Positions 1 through 9,839 of a stretch of 64,000 nt of DNA are shown piece after piece. This DNA is from an uncultured Clostridia bacterium. Lineage in GTDB: Bacteria > Bacillota > Clostridia > Christensenellales > Borkfalkiaceae. Where the stretch lies: the NCBI GenBank assembly GCA_947053655.1, contig CAMRTO010000001.1, positions 62,001-126,000 of the forward strand. The letters are read 5' to 3'. The translations under genes and the position numbers were made by a program. A model generated the notes under the pieces. The model was not told the DNA's origin. It searched no databases and saw only the letters and a program-made list of their open reading frames with translations. The stretch's first letter is position 1. Each line of letters opens with the position of its first letter.

Positions 1-531
1 CAATATATCCGGATTGCCGAAAAGCGCCTGTGCAAGCAGTATTTTGACCTTGCGTTTGGCGTCCATTTCCGACATTAAAGCGTTGTGATATTCTTCCGTC
101 ACGTCAAGCGCGTTCAAAAGCGTTTGGGCTTCGTATTCCGCCTCCCATCCGCCGAGTTCGGCAAACTCGCTTTCAAGCTCGCTTGCGCGGATACCGTCTT
201 CTTCCGAAAAATCCGCTTTGGCGTAAAGGGCGTCCTTTTCGTCCATTATATCAATCAGACGTTTATGCCCCAACATAACCGCGCGCAATACGGTAACGTT
301 GTCGTAAGCGTTCTGATTCTGTTGCAAAACCGACATTCTTTCGGTTTTATCCAAAGATACATCGCCTTTATTGGGCTCTACCTCTCCGCTTAAAACCTTT
401 AAAAACGTAGACTTACCCGCGCCGTTCGCGCCTATAATTCCGTAGCAATTGCCCTTGGTGAATTTGAGGTTAACGTCCTCGAAAAGTTTTTTACTGCCGT
501 ATTGCAGTGATACATTGTTTACCTGTAACAT
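1..531 (-). CDS. ABC-F type ATP-binding protein, N-terminal part (truncated by window edge)
   Basis: Reverse-strand translation MLQVNNVSLQYGSKKLFEDVNLKFTKGNCYGIIGANGAGKSTFLK.. with Walker A; runs off the window start. Confidence 0.85.
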   Translation of the reverse strand, partial: MLQVNNVSLQYGSKKLFEDVNLKFTKGNCYGIIGANGAGKSTFLKVLSGEVEPNKGDVSLDKTERMSVLQQNQNAYDNVTVLRAVMLGHKRLIDIMDEKDALYAKADFSEEDGIRASELESEFAELGGWEAEYEAQTLLNALDVTEEYHNALMSEMDAKRKVKILLAQALFGNPDIL

Positions 532-549
532 ATTTTCTCCAAAAATAAT

Positions 550-1080
550 TTATAATTTTTCAACTTCATTGTTTCTGTGATCTATTTGGTCAAAATCGAG
601 TTTTTCCAAAATCAGTTCAGCCGCGGTTTCCGCATCGTATATCGTAGCACTGAAATATTTCTTTTCATCTGCAATATCGAAAAAAATCGTACCGTAACAA
701 TTCGGTTTTGACTTCCGTCCGGAAACGAAATAAAAATTGCGAATGTCGTTAAAGTTAATAATTCGCGAATCCGTTTTAAATTTCTTTCTGCTGAAAAAAA
801 TTTCGACGCAGTCGTCATAAATTATAATAGCCGTCTTATTATGACGGTAAAAACCGTATAGCCCCTCGGAAAAAATTTTTACGGCGGCTAATTCAAGCAA
901 TGCTATTGCAATAAAGGCAAAAACCAAGCATACGATTTCTCTCCCGCTGAATTGAGAATAAACGATTTTGATTATCATTATCACGACAACCGCAGGAAGC
1001 GCCAACAACCAAAAGAGTCCGGCAAACGTTTCTAAGTAGCGCCATCCCGAGCGCTCTTTGAATTCTGTACCGAATCGCAT
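550..1080 (-). CDS. hypothetical membrane protein
   Basis: 176 aa ORF with two hydrophobic segments. Confidence 0.6.
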   Translation of the reverse strand: MRFGTEFKERSGWRYLETFAGLFWLLALPAVVVIMIIKIVYSQFSGREIVCLVFAFIAIALLELAAVKIFSEGLYGFYRHNKTAIIIYDDCVEIFFSRKKFKTDSRIINFNDIRNFYFVSGRKSKPNCYGTIFFDIADEKKYFSATIYDAETAAELILEKLDFDQIDHRNNEVEKL

Positions 1081-1082
1081 TA

Positions 1083-2840
1083 TTACACCGCAAACTGGCT
1101 GTTGTAAAGATTTGTGTAGAAGCCGTTCATTTTTAAAAGTTCGTTATGAGTGCCCTGCTCGATAATATTTCCGTCTTTCATAACAAGAATCATATCCGCC
1201 TCTTTAATCGTGGACAGCCTGTGCGCAACGATAAAGCTTGTTCTGCCCGACATAAGGCGCGAAAAAGCCTGCTGTATTTTCTGCTCTGTACGCGTATCTA
1301 TAGAAGATGTTGCTTCGTCAAGTATAAGAATGGGCGGCAAACAAAGCATAATGCGCGCAATACATAAAAGCTGTTTCTGCCCCTGCGACAGCGCGCCGCC
1401 GTCCTCGCCGATAACCGTGTCGTAGCCTTCGGGCAGTTGCATTATAAAATTATGCGCATGCGAATCCTTTGCGGCGGAAATAATTTCTTCGTCGGTGGCG
1501 TCAGGCTTGCCGAAAGCTATATTTTCTTTTACCGTGCCGCTTTTCAACCAGGTATCCTGCAACACCATGCCGTAGTTTCGGCGTAAAGATTTCCGTGTTA
1601 CATTAGTAACGTTATTTCCGTCAACAGTAATTGCTCCGCCGTTCACGTCATAAAAACGCATTAATAAATTTATCAAAGTAGTTTTGCCGCAGCCCGTCGG
1701 TCCGACGATAGCCACCCTCTGCCCCGCTTTGACCGCAACATTAAGGTTTTCGATTAATTTTTTATCCGCTGTATATGAAAAATACACACTGTCGAAACCG
1801 ACGTTTCCTTTAACGTTTTCCGCCGTAACGGCATCGACGGCGTCGGGCGTTTGGGGAGGCTCGTCGATAAGCTCGTAAATTCTTCCCGCACAGGCAACGG
1901 CATTCTGCAACTCGGTTATAACACCTGAAATTTCATTGAACGGCTTTGTGTACTGGTTGGCATAGGAAAGCAAACTGGTCAAAAGCCCCACGTCGAAGAT
2001 AAAGGGCAACGGAGTATGAAAAACCAACATCAATGCGCCCGAAAGCGCAACGGCCGCATAAACCACGGCATTGACAAACCTTGTGCTGGGGTTTGTCAGC
2101 GAAGAATAAAAAATCGACTTTAAGGACGCCTTTGTCAGTCTTTCGTTCACCTCGTCGAATTTATCAAGATTTTCATTCTCGTGATTGAACGCCTGCACTA
2201 CTTTTAAGTTTCCGACCATTTCGTCTATAAACGCAGTCTGTTCTCCGCGTATTTCCGTAGTCCTGCGGAACAAAGAATATGTTTTGGATGCGATGAATTT
2301 CGCAACGAATAACGACAGCGGCGTCAGCACAAACACAATAAGCGCGATAACCCAGTTAATCAAAAACATCATAACCAGCGTGCCTAAAATAGTTAAAACG
2401 CCGGTAAATAACTGGGTGAAACCCATAAGCAGACCGTCCGCAAACTGGTCGACGTCCGCAATGTTGCGACTGACGATATCTCCGTAAGCATGCCCGTCGA
2501 TAAATTTAAGCGGTAAAGACTGTATATGCAAAAAAGCCTCTTTACGCACGTCCCGAACCACGCTGTATGTTATACGGTTATTGATTACGTTCATTACCCA
2601 TTGCGATACGCCTGTCAGAGCTATACATGCCGCAATTATTATGAATTTTTCGAATATCGAAGCGAAGTCGACGTTACCCTTAGAGACTATTAAGTTTATA
2701 ATCTGTCCGAAAAATATCGGGGTTGCAAGCGTTCCCGCAACGGCAACCAAGGCAAAAAGCAAGGACAGTACGATATAAAATTTGTATGGTCCGAGCTGCT
2801 TCAACACGCGTTTTAATACGCTTTTACGTTTAACTGCCAT
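1083..2840 (-). CDS. ABC exporter, fused permease/ATPase
   Basis: N-terminal TM domain, Walker A GPTGCGKTT, LSQGQKQ signature, ILDEATSSID. Confidence 0.93.
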   Translation of the reverse strand: MAVKRKSVLKRVLKQLGPYKFYIVLSLLFALVAVAGTLATPIFFGQIINLIVSKGNVDFASIFEKFIIIAACIALTGVSQWVMNVINNRITYSVVRDVRKEAFLHIQSLPLKFIDGHAYGDIVSRNIADVDQFADGLLMGFTQLFTGVLTILGTLVMMFLINWVIALIVFVLTPLSLFVAKFIASKTYSLFRRTTEIRGEQTAFIDEMVGNLKVVQAFNHENENLDKFDEVNERLTKASLKSIFYSSLTNPSTRFVNAVVYAAVALSGALMLVFHTPLPFIFDVGLLTSLLSYANQYTKPFNEISGVITELQNAVACAGRIYELIDEPPQTPDAVDAVTAENVKGNVGFDSVYFSYTADKKLIENLNVAVKAGQRVAIVGPTGCGKTTLINLLMRFYDVNGGAITVDGNNVTNVTRKSLRRNYGMVLQDTWLKSGTVKENIAFGKPDATDEEIISAAKDSHAHNFIMQLPEGYDTVIGEDGGALSQGQKQLLCIARIMLCLPPILILDEATSSIDTRTEQKIQQAFSRLMSGRTSFIVAHRLSTIKEADMILVMKDGNIIEQGTHNELLKMNGFYTNLYNSQFAV

Positions 2841-2842
2841 AT

Positions 2843-4570
2843 CTATGCACCGACCTTTTCAAATTGTGAATTATGAATTTCTTTATATACCTCGCAGGAC
2901 TTCAACAGCTCGTCGTGCGTGCCCACCCCTGCCAGCTTTCCTCCGTCCAACACAATAATTTTATCGGCGTTCATTATCGAAGAAGTTCTCTGCGAAACTA
3001 TAAACACCGTCGGAGAATAGTCGAGGTTTTTAATAGCCTTTCTCAGATTTGCGTCGGTTGCGTAATCTAACGCCGAAGCGCTGTCGTCGAGAATCAAAAT
3101 CTCCGGCTTTTTAACCAAAGCCCTTGCTATTGTCAGCCTTTGGCGCTGACCGCCGGAAAAGTTTTTGCCGCCCTGCTCGACAATTTCGTCGAGACCTTTA
3201 TCCTTGGAATTAATGACGTCTGCCGCCTGGGCGCAGTTTACCGCGGACATTATATCTTCGTCCGAAGCGCTGTCATTTCCCCATTTTATATTTTCACGTA
3301 TGCTGCCGTAAAACAGTACGGCTTTTTGAGGAACAATACCGCTTACCTTTCGCAAATTTTTACCGTCTATATCTTTAATATTTTTGCCGTTGATAAAAAT
3401 ATTTCCCGATTTAGCCTCGTAAAATTTCGGCAACAAATTGACAAGCGTGGTCTTACCCGCGCCGGTTCCACCTATTATGCCTACAGTCTGACCTTTTTCG
3501 ACGGTAAAAGAAATATTACTCAGCGCGTCGATAGCTGCGTTACCGTAATTGACGCAAACATTTTCGAATTCGATAAAGTGTCCGCTATGCTTTGCTTCAC
3601 CGTTACAATCGGCAATGCTTATCTCTATGGGCATATCCAATATTTCATTTACCCTGCCGGCGCAAGCGAAAGACTTTGTAACGGTAATAATAAGGTTGGC
3701 AAGCTTTATAAGCTCTATAAGAATCTGCCCCATATAATTATACAGCGCAACGACGTTACCCTGCGAAAGTGCGCCCCCGTCGACTTTTATTGCACCAACA
3801 TAAAGCAATAAAATTATCGCGGCATTAATTATAACGTAGGTGAGCGGATTCATTAAAGCAGAAATTCTACCCACAAAAATCTGGGATTTCGTGAGCGCAT
3901 TATTACGGGCTTTATACTTAGATACTTCGTCGTCTTCTTTACAGAACGCCCTTATTACGCGCACACCGGTGAGCGTCTCCCTTGTGGAAACCGTAACTTT
4001 ATCCAAATTATTTTGTACTTTTTTGTAAAGCGGGATGCTTATAAGCATTATCCCGAAAACGACTACGCACAAAACGGCGATAGAAATTGCGAAAACCCCG
4101 CCCGCGACAGTATTGATAACGAAAGCCATAATCATTGCGCCGAAAACTATAAACGGAGAACGCATAAACAGCCTTAATACCATATTAACGCCGTTCTGCA
4201 CCTGATTCACGTCGCTGGTCATGCGAGTTATCATCTTTCCCGTTCCCAACGCGTCCATCTGGCGATAGGAAAGCTTTTGAACCTTATCGAACAAGTCGTG
4301 CCTCAATTCCTTTGAAAAACCGACGGCGGCGCGTGCGGCAAAATATTGCGCGGCAACGGCGCATACCAGTCCCACCACGCCCAAGGCGACAAGTATAAGA
4401 CACATTTTGACAATATACTGCCAGCCCTCGCCTCCGTTTATACCTTTATCGATAACGGCGGAAACAATGAGCGGCACAATCAATTCAAACGCCGCTTCCA
4501 AAAGCTTGAAAAGCGGCGCAAGAATACTTTGCAGTTTATAATGCTTTAAATATTTAATAAGCTTGCGCAT
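2843..4570 (-). CDS. ABC exporter, fused permease/ATPase (probable heterodimer partner)
   Basis: Walker A GGTGAGKTT, FSGGQRQR signature; adjacent to the 1083-2840 exporter. Confidence 0.93.
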   Translation of the reverse strand: MRKLIKYLKHYKLQSILAPLFKLLEAAFELIVPLIVSAVIDKGINGGEGWQYIVKMCLILVALGVVGLVCAVAAQYFAARAAVGFSKELRHDLFDKVQKLSYRQMDALGTGKMITRMTSDVNQVQNGVNMVLRLFMRSPFIVFGAMIMAFVINTVAGGVFAISIAVLCVVVFGIMLISIPLYKKVQNNLDKVTVSTRETLTGVRVIRAFCKEDDEVSKYKARNNALTKSQIFVGRISALMNPLTYVIINAAIILLLYVGAIKVDGGALSQGNVVALYNYMGQILIELIKLANLIITVTKSFACAGRVNEILDMPIEISIADCNGEAKHSGHFIEFENVCVNYGNAAIDALSNISFTVEKGQTVGIIGGTGAGKTTLVNLLPKFYEAKSGNIFINGKNIKDIDGKNLRKVSGIVPQKAVLFYGSIRENIKWGNDSASDEDIMSAVNCAQAADVINSKDKGLDEIVEQGGKNFSGGQRQRLTIARALVKKPEILILDDSASALDYATDANLRKAIKNLDYSPTVFIVSQRTSSIMNADKIIVLDGGKLAGVGTHDELLKSCEVYKEIHNSQFEKVGA

Positions 4571-4667
4571 AACGGTATTTTAACATTATTGCCGTTAAAA
4601 AGCAATTTATATTTAAAGCATTTGCAATTAATATGTATTTTTGATATAGTGTTTAAGAGGAAAAAAT

Positions 4668-5831
4668 ATGTCTTACAGTGTTTATCTCAAAAAAAACGAA
4701 GAAAAACGTATTATCGCAGGTCACAGTTGGGTGTACGCGAACGAAGTCGCCCGCATAGAAGGTAAAGGCGCGAACGGGTCCCTCGCAACGGTATATTCTT
4801 TCGACGGAAGATATATCGGGAAAGGTTATATCAATCACTTATCTAAAATTCTTGTCAGAATTTTTATAAGAACGCAGGAAGCCGACGACGAAAACTTTTA
4901 TCTCGATAAAATAAAAAAAGCAAACGACTACCGTTTGAGATTGGGATATTCCGACTGTTACCGTATGGTATTTGCGGAAGCCGACAATCTGCCCGCGTTA
5001 ATCATAGACAAATACGGCGATATCTTGGTAATGCAGTGTCTCTCCCTCGGCATCGATTTAAAAAAACAAACTATCTGCGACTGCCTTGTAAAACTGTTTT
5101 CGCCGAAAGGTATTTACGAAAGAAGCGACGTGTCCGTCAGAAAAAAAGAAGGCTTGCCCGAAATTAAGCAAGTTTTATACGGAGAAATTCCCGACTACGT
5201 TAAAATTTGCGAGAACGGAATATATATGTTGGTTGACGTAAAAAACGGTCAGAAGACGGGCTATTTCCTTGACCAAAAAGAAAACCGCTTTGCCGCAAGA
5301 AAATACTGTCACGGTCAAATATTGGATTGTTTTTGCAACAGCGGCGGTTTTACGCTGAACGCGGCAACCGTAGCCGACTGCGTGACCGCTTGCGACATTT
5401 CCGAGCTTGCACTCAAAAACGTGCGCGACAATGCCGCGCTCAATAAATTCACTAATATTCAAACGCTGTGCGGAGACGTTTTCGACGAGCTGAGAAAATT
5501 CAAAAAAAGCGGCATCGAGTTCGACACGGTTATACTGGACCCTCCCGCATTCTGTAAAATCGCCAACGAAGTTAAAGACGCTTACAGAGGTTACAAAGAT
5601 ATAAACATCCTCGCAATGAAGATAATCAAAAGCGGCGGCTTTTTGATAACGTGCTCATGTTCGCACTATATGACCGCTACGCTTTTCGAGAAGATGCTGG
5701 CGGAGGCGGCGAGGGAAAGCGGTAAATTTGTAAGAAGCGTGGAAATAAAAACTCAGGCGCCGGACCACCCCGCGCTTTTATGTGCAGACGAAACCCAGTA
5801 CCTGAAATTTTACGTTTTGCAGATCATCTGA
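4668..5831 (+). CDS. class I SAM-dependent rRNA methyltransferase, RlmI-like
   Basis: PUA-like N-terminus (KKNEEKRIIAGHSWVYANEV), FCNSGGFTLNA SAM motif, LDPPAF motif. Confidence 0.88.
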   Translation: MSYSVYLKKNEEKRIIAGHSWVYANEVARIEGKGANGSLATVYSFDGRYIGKGYINHLSKILVRIFIRTQEADDENFYLDKIKKANDYRLRLGYSDCYRMVFAEADNLPALIIDKYGDILVMQCLSLGIDLKKQTICDCLVKLFSPKGIYERSDVSVRKKEGLPEIKQVLYGEIPDYVKICENGIYMLVDVKNGQKTGYFLDQKENRFAARKYCHGQILDCFCNSGGFTLNAATVADCVTACDISELALKNVRDNAALNKFTNIQTLCGDVFDELRKFKKSGIEFDTVILDPPAFCKIANEVKDAYRGYKDINILAMKIIKSGGFLITCSCSHYMTATLFEKMLAEAARESGKFVRSVEIKTQAPDHPALLCADETQYLKFYVLQII

Positions 5832-5870
5832 ACTGTTTATGTCAGGCATAATACATAATTAACAAACAAA

Positions 5871-5896
5871 AACCGCCGTTTAAGGCGGTTTTTTTG
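5871..5896. terminator. Rho-independent terminator
   Basis: aACCGCCgtttaaGGCGGTTttttt. Confidence 0.8.
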
Positions 5897-5907
5897 TTGT
5901 TTTCAGT

Positions 5908-7134
5908 TTAAATCGCCCAATTACCGTCTTTAAAGATGCTGACAGACTTTCCGTCCTTTGTAACGCCAGTTATAGACATATCCTTACTGCCTATCATAAA
6001 ATCGACATGTATCATGGAATTGTTTACACCGAGTTTTTCGAATTCTTCAACAGAGTATTTTTCAAAATTTTCAATGCAGTTATTGAACCCCCTGCCGAGT
6101 GCGAGGTGACAGCTTGCGTTCTCGTCGAAAAGCGTGTTATAAAACAATATACCCGTATTGTTGATTGGCGAATCATAGGCAATCAATGCACACTCGCCGA
6201 GATAAGCCGCTCCTTCGTCCATCGAAACCATCTTCTCAAGCAAAGCCTGATTCTTTTCAGCATATACCTCTACAACTTTACCGTTTTCGAATCTCAGCCA
6301 AAAATTTTCAATCAGCTTGCCTTGATATGAAAGCGGCTTTGTCGCAACGACCTTACCGTCCGCACATCCGCGCATGGGTGTGGTAAAAATTTCCTCGCTG
6401 GGTATATTGGGATTAAAATAAATATTACTGCCGAGAGTAGTTTCTCCGCCGCCCAAAAACAGTCCGCGCGGATTGAGTCCGACCGTAAAATCCGTTCCGT
6501 TAGAGCTTTTATAAACGAGTTTATCGAATCTGTATTCGTTTAAAAATTTGCAGCGTTCCGCAAGAGATTTATTATGATTTTCCCATGCTTTAATAGGATT
6601 ACCGTCTATGCGCGAGCAATTCAGAATATCCTCCCAAAGTTTTTCAACAGCCTGTTCGGAAGAAAGTTCGGGATAAATCTTTTTTGCCCATTCTTTGCCG
6701 GGGACCGCGGCTATACACCACTGATATTTATTTTCCAAAGCGTCGCGGTAAGGTTTGATAAACGGATATCTCGCCTGATTGGCTTTTGCAATTTTGTCGC
6801 TGTCGGTTCCGTTCAGTCCGTCGGGATCGTCCGAATCAAGCCAGAGCAGACAGCTCAACTTATCAACTTTTCTCTCCCATTCGGCTTTTTCGACTGCCGT
6901 AAAATCCGAAAGCGTTTCCAGCGATTTATAGTTGTAATTCAGTTTCGCAACAGGCATATACGACCACTCGACTTTTACCCGCTCCGCGCCGCACTTGTAA
7001 CATTCTTCAACGCACATGGCGACGAAATCGGGCTGGTCGAGTCCGCATCTTATTATTACTTCCTGTCCGTTTTGTACGTTCAAGCCGCACTTAACTATAA
7101 GTTCGGCATATTTTTTTAACCTGTCCTGTAACAT
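5908..7134 (-). CDS. aminopeptidase, M29 family
   Basis: M29-like N-terminus (YAELIVKCGLNVQNGQEVIIRC) and C-terminal HLALGRGF..HVDFMIGS. Confidence 0.88.
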   Translation of the reverse strand: MLQDRLKKYAELIVKCGLNVQNGQEVIIRCGLDQPDFVAMCVEECYKCGAERVKVEWSYMPVAKLNYNYKSLETLSDFTAVEKAEWERKVDKLSCLLWLDSDDPDGLNGTDSDKIAKANQARYPFIKPYRDALENKYQWCIAAVPGKEWAKKIYPELSSEQAVEKLWEDILNCSRIDGNPIKAWENHNKSLAERCKFLNEYRFDKLVYKSSNGTDFTVGLNPRGLFLGGGETTLGSNIYFNPNIPSEEIFTTPMRGCADGKVVATKPLSYQGKLIENFWLRFENGKVVEVYAEKNQALLEKMVSMDEGAAYLGECALIAYDSPINNTGILFYNTLFDENASCHLALGRGFNNCIENFEKYSVEEFEKLGVNNSMIHVDFMIGSKDMSITGVTKDGKSVSIFKDGNWAI

Positions 7135-7247
7135 AAATCAATTCCTTTAAATTTTTCTTTGATTATAGCATGTTTTATTAGGATTTATCAAGGAAATCAA
7201 GCTTCGGATTGAAAAATCCTTTGCTGGCATAAACGTAAATTGTAAGC

Positions 7248-8156
7248 TTACTTGCTTTTTTTGTTTTTTATTAAAACTATTGCGATATAGCATGCAAGCA
7301 ATACAACGCACGCACCCAAAAGTATCCCGTACATCGCACCTAACGGAATCCTGCTTCCGAATACCGTTAGGTCCGCGTCGAAGGATTTACGTATTACGCT
7401 TATCGAGTCGTCCGGAAGCCCCGCTTTTGTAAGCGCGTCCAAATAACCGTTCATGTAATGGTTACGCAAAATGCCAACGCCGTAAGTTCCGGGCAATAAT
7501 CCCAATATGTTTTGCAATCCCTTGCCAAAACTCGAAATAGGCATATATGCTCCGCAAATAAATCCGTACATAGAAGAAACCAATGTTGCCACTGCCGAAA
7601 GCGCCCCTTGCGTAGAAACGAAACTTTCGACTATCCCCGCGAGCAACGTACCGAAAAGTATTCCGCAAATACAGTCGATAATTATCATAAACACGTCGCC
7701 TACATTAATATACCAACCGACGGCGGCAAGATAAATATGACCTATCACCATAACGCACATCATGACCAAAAACGTCACAAAGAAATTTGACAGAAAATAT
7801 GAAATCGATACCGTTGTGCTTTTTACTGGTGAAACTTGAAAATCGGTAATTGTTTTATTTATTTTATCCTCTACCATTATTACGTTAGAGCAGAACGCAA
7901 CGGTAACCGAGCTTACGCTTAAAATCGACGACATAAGCCATGCGCCGGCTATACCTTCGAGTATCCTTCCGTTCACGGTAAAACCTTCGGGTAACGCGGA
8001 TTTAAATACGTCCAAATACACGTTCCGCAAAAAAGTGACAAACAGAATCAACAATATCAGCGGAGTTATCAGGGACATAAAAAAAGTCAATTTATCCTTA
8101 AAATAGCACTTTGTGTTTCTGCCCACCAAAGAAATAAGCTTTTTAATTTCCGTCAT
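7248..8156 (-). CDS. ABC-2 type transporter permease
   Basis: Polytopic protein paired with an ABC ATPase. Confidence 0.85.
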   Translation of the reverse strand: MTEIKKLISLVGRNTKCYFKDKLTFFMSLITPLILLILFVTFLRNVYLDVFKSALPEGFTVNGRILEGIAGAWLMSSILSVSSVTVAFCSNVIMVEDKINKTITDFQVSPVKSTTVSISYFLSNFFVTFLVMMCVMVIGHIYLAAVGWYINVGDVFMIIIDCICGILFGTLLAGIVESFVSTQGALSAVATLVSSMYGFICGAYMPISSFGKGLQNILGLLPGTYGVGILRNHYMNGYLDALTKAGLPDDSISVIRKSFDADLTVFGSRIPLGAMYGILLGACVVLLACYIAIVLIKNKKSK

Positions 8157-8157
8157 T

Positions 8158-9066
8158 TTATACCCCCTTTAAATCCTTGCCGGTTACTTTCAAAAATACG
8201 TTGTCCATATTGCCTTTCAAAATTTCGAAATCGTCGAACAGCTCCGGCTTTTCCTTGAAAAATACGGACGCTTCCGAAGTGCTTTTCAGCTCCACCTCGG
8301 TATAATCGCGCTCAGTTTTAAACTTATAACCCAATTTACCGAAATATTTTTCCGCTTCTTCACGTCTGTTGTAAAATTTGATAAAGTCACTGGCATAAGT
8401 GTTTTTCAGTATGTGCGGCGTTCCTTCGGCGGCAATTTTACCTGCGTCGATAATTACCACATAATCGGAGTCCGCAGCTTCTTCCATGTAATGCGTAGTG
8501 AGAAAAACCGTAAGTCCGCTCTCTTTGCGCAATTTTTCAATAATTTCCCATACGGTTATTCTGGTTTTAGGGTCAAGCCCCGTAGTGGGCTCGTCCAGAA
8601 TAAGAAGCTTAGGTTTATGTAAAAGCGCGCGCGCAATATCTATTCTCCGTTTTTGTCCGCCCGAAAGTTTATTCAAGGGACGCTTCAAAATTTCTTTCAA
8701 GTCCAAAAGCTCGGTCATTTCTTCAAGGTTGTTTTTGAAATCCTTCCCGAAAATCCCGTATAAATTAGCTCTGTATTTCAAATTTTCATATACGGTCAAT
8801 TTTTTATCCAGGACAGAATTTTGAAAAACGATGCCCAGTTTGTTTTTGATTTTTTCCGCGTTTGTATCCAAGTCGTAACCGCAAACGGCGACCCTGCCGC
8901 TATCCCTTTTTAGCGTGCCGCTGATGATGTTTATTGTTGTGGATTTTCCCGCGCCGTTAACGCCCAAAAAAGCAAACAGCTCGCCCTCTCTGACGCTAAA
9001 AGAAATATCGTTTACCGCCTTAACTTCTTTAAACGATTTTACCAAATTTTCTATTTCTATTATCAT
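8158..9066 (-). CDS. ABC transporter ATP-binding protein
   Basis: GVNGAGKSTT, LSGGQKRR, LILDEPTTGLDP. Confidence 0.95.
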   Translation of the reverse strand: MIIEIENLVKSFKEVKAVNDISFSVREGELFAFLGVNGAGKSTTINIISGTLKRDSGRVAVCGYDLDTNAEKIKNKLGIVFQNSVLDKKLTVYENLKYRANLYGIFGKDFKNNLEEMTELLDLKEILKRPLNKLSGGQKRRIDIARALLHKPKLLILDEPTTGLDPKTRITVWEIIEKLRKESGLTVFLTTHYMEEAADSDYVVIIDAGKIAAEGTPHILKNTYASDFIKFYNRREEAEKYFGKLGYKFKTERDYTEVELKSTSEASVFFKEKPELFDDFEILKGNMDNVFLKVTGKDLKGV

Positions 9067-9620
9067 TTACTTCCTCCGTTTTTTGCCGTAAGCCCTTTGA
9101 AAACATCACTGACCATCTCGCTAACCGTTTGCCAATCCCAGTTAAGATACCCTGTTACAAACATTGTGGCGATACCGTGAATGAACACCCACATCTCCAC
9201 ATGTAGCTTTGCCGCGTCATTTTTGTATAGCCCGTAATTTTTCATAATACTGAATGTTGCCTTGTCGAAGCTTTCATTTCCGTAACCTTCGTTTCCGCGT
9301 TTACGCATAAAAAGATATTTGAACAGCTCGGGCTGTTCGGCAGCAAATTTGATATACCCCATGCCTATTGCTTTATATTCCGGAAATTCACCTGCGGAAA
9401 TTTGAATATTAATGAAATTTTCAAATTCCTCTGCAATTTTTCTTTCCAACGCACTTTTAAGTTCCTCTGCGTTTTTAAAAGAAAGATAAATGGGCTGAGT
9501 GGAACAATTGCACATTTTTGCAAGATTTCGCATATTCAAAGAGTCCATTCCGTCCCTTTGAACAATTTGAAATGCGGTATCGATTATTTTTTGTCTGGTA
9601 ATCAACTTTTTTGCAGGCAT
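9063..9620 (-). CDS. TetR/AcrR family regulator
   Basis: N-terminal HTH (ITRQKIIDTAFQIVQRDGMDSLNMRNLAKMCNCSTQPIYLSFKNAEEL). Confidence 0.9.
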   Translation of the reverse strand: MPAKKLITRQKIIDTAFQIVQRDGMDSLNMRNLAKMCNCSTQPIYLSFKNAEELKSALERKIAEEFENFINIQISAGEFPEYKAIGMGYIKFAAEQPELFKYLFMRKRGNEGYGNESFDKATFSIMKNYGLYKNDAAKLHVEMWVFIHGIATMFVTGYLNWDWQTVSEMVSDVFKGLTAKNGGSK

Positions 9621-9640
9621 ATTTTTAATTCGCTTTTATT

Positions 9641-9656
9641 AATAACAACTGTTATT
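9641..9656. promoter_or_regulatory. putative operator of the adjacent TetR regulator
   Basis: Palindrome AATAACA-AC-TGTTATT ~20 bp upstream of the regulator start. Confidence 0.55.
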
Positions 9657-9839
9657 TTATCATGTGTAACAGAATATGTCAATATAAAAAGCTATATTTT
9701 TATATTCTGATTCATAAAAAGTAACAAAAAAAACTTAAAACTTATATTATTTATTATAGAATTGCATTTAACATGCAATTTCTTTATTTTGCGAAAAAAG
9801 CAGGCTGTTTCAGGCCTGCTTAATTCGGGAGGAAAATTA

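Noticed and set aside
3140-3811. 223-aa plus-strand ORF inside the ABC exporter
   Set aside because: Antisense to a strongly supported ABC exporter coding frame; no independent start signal or family.
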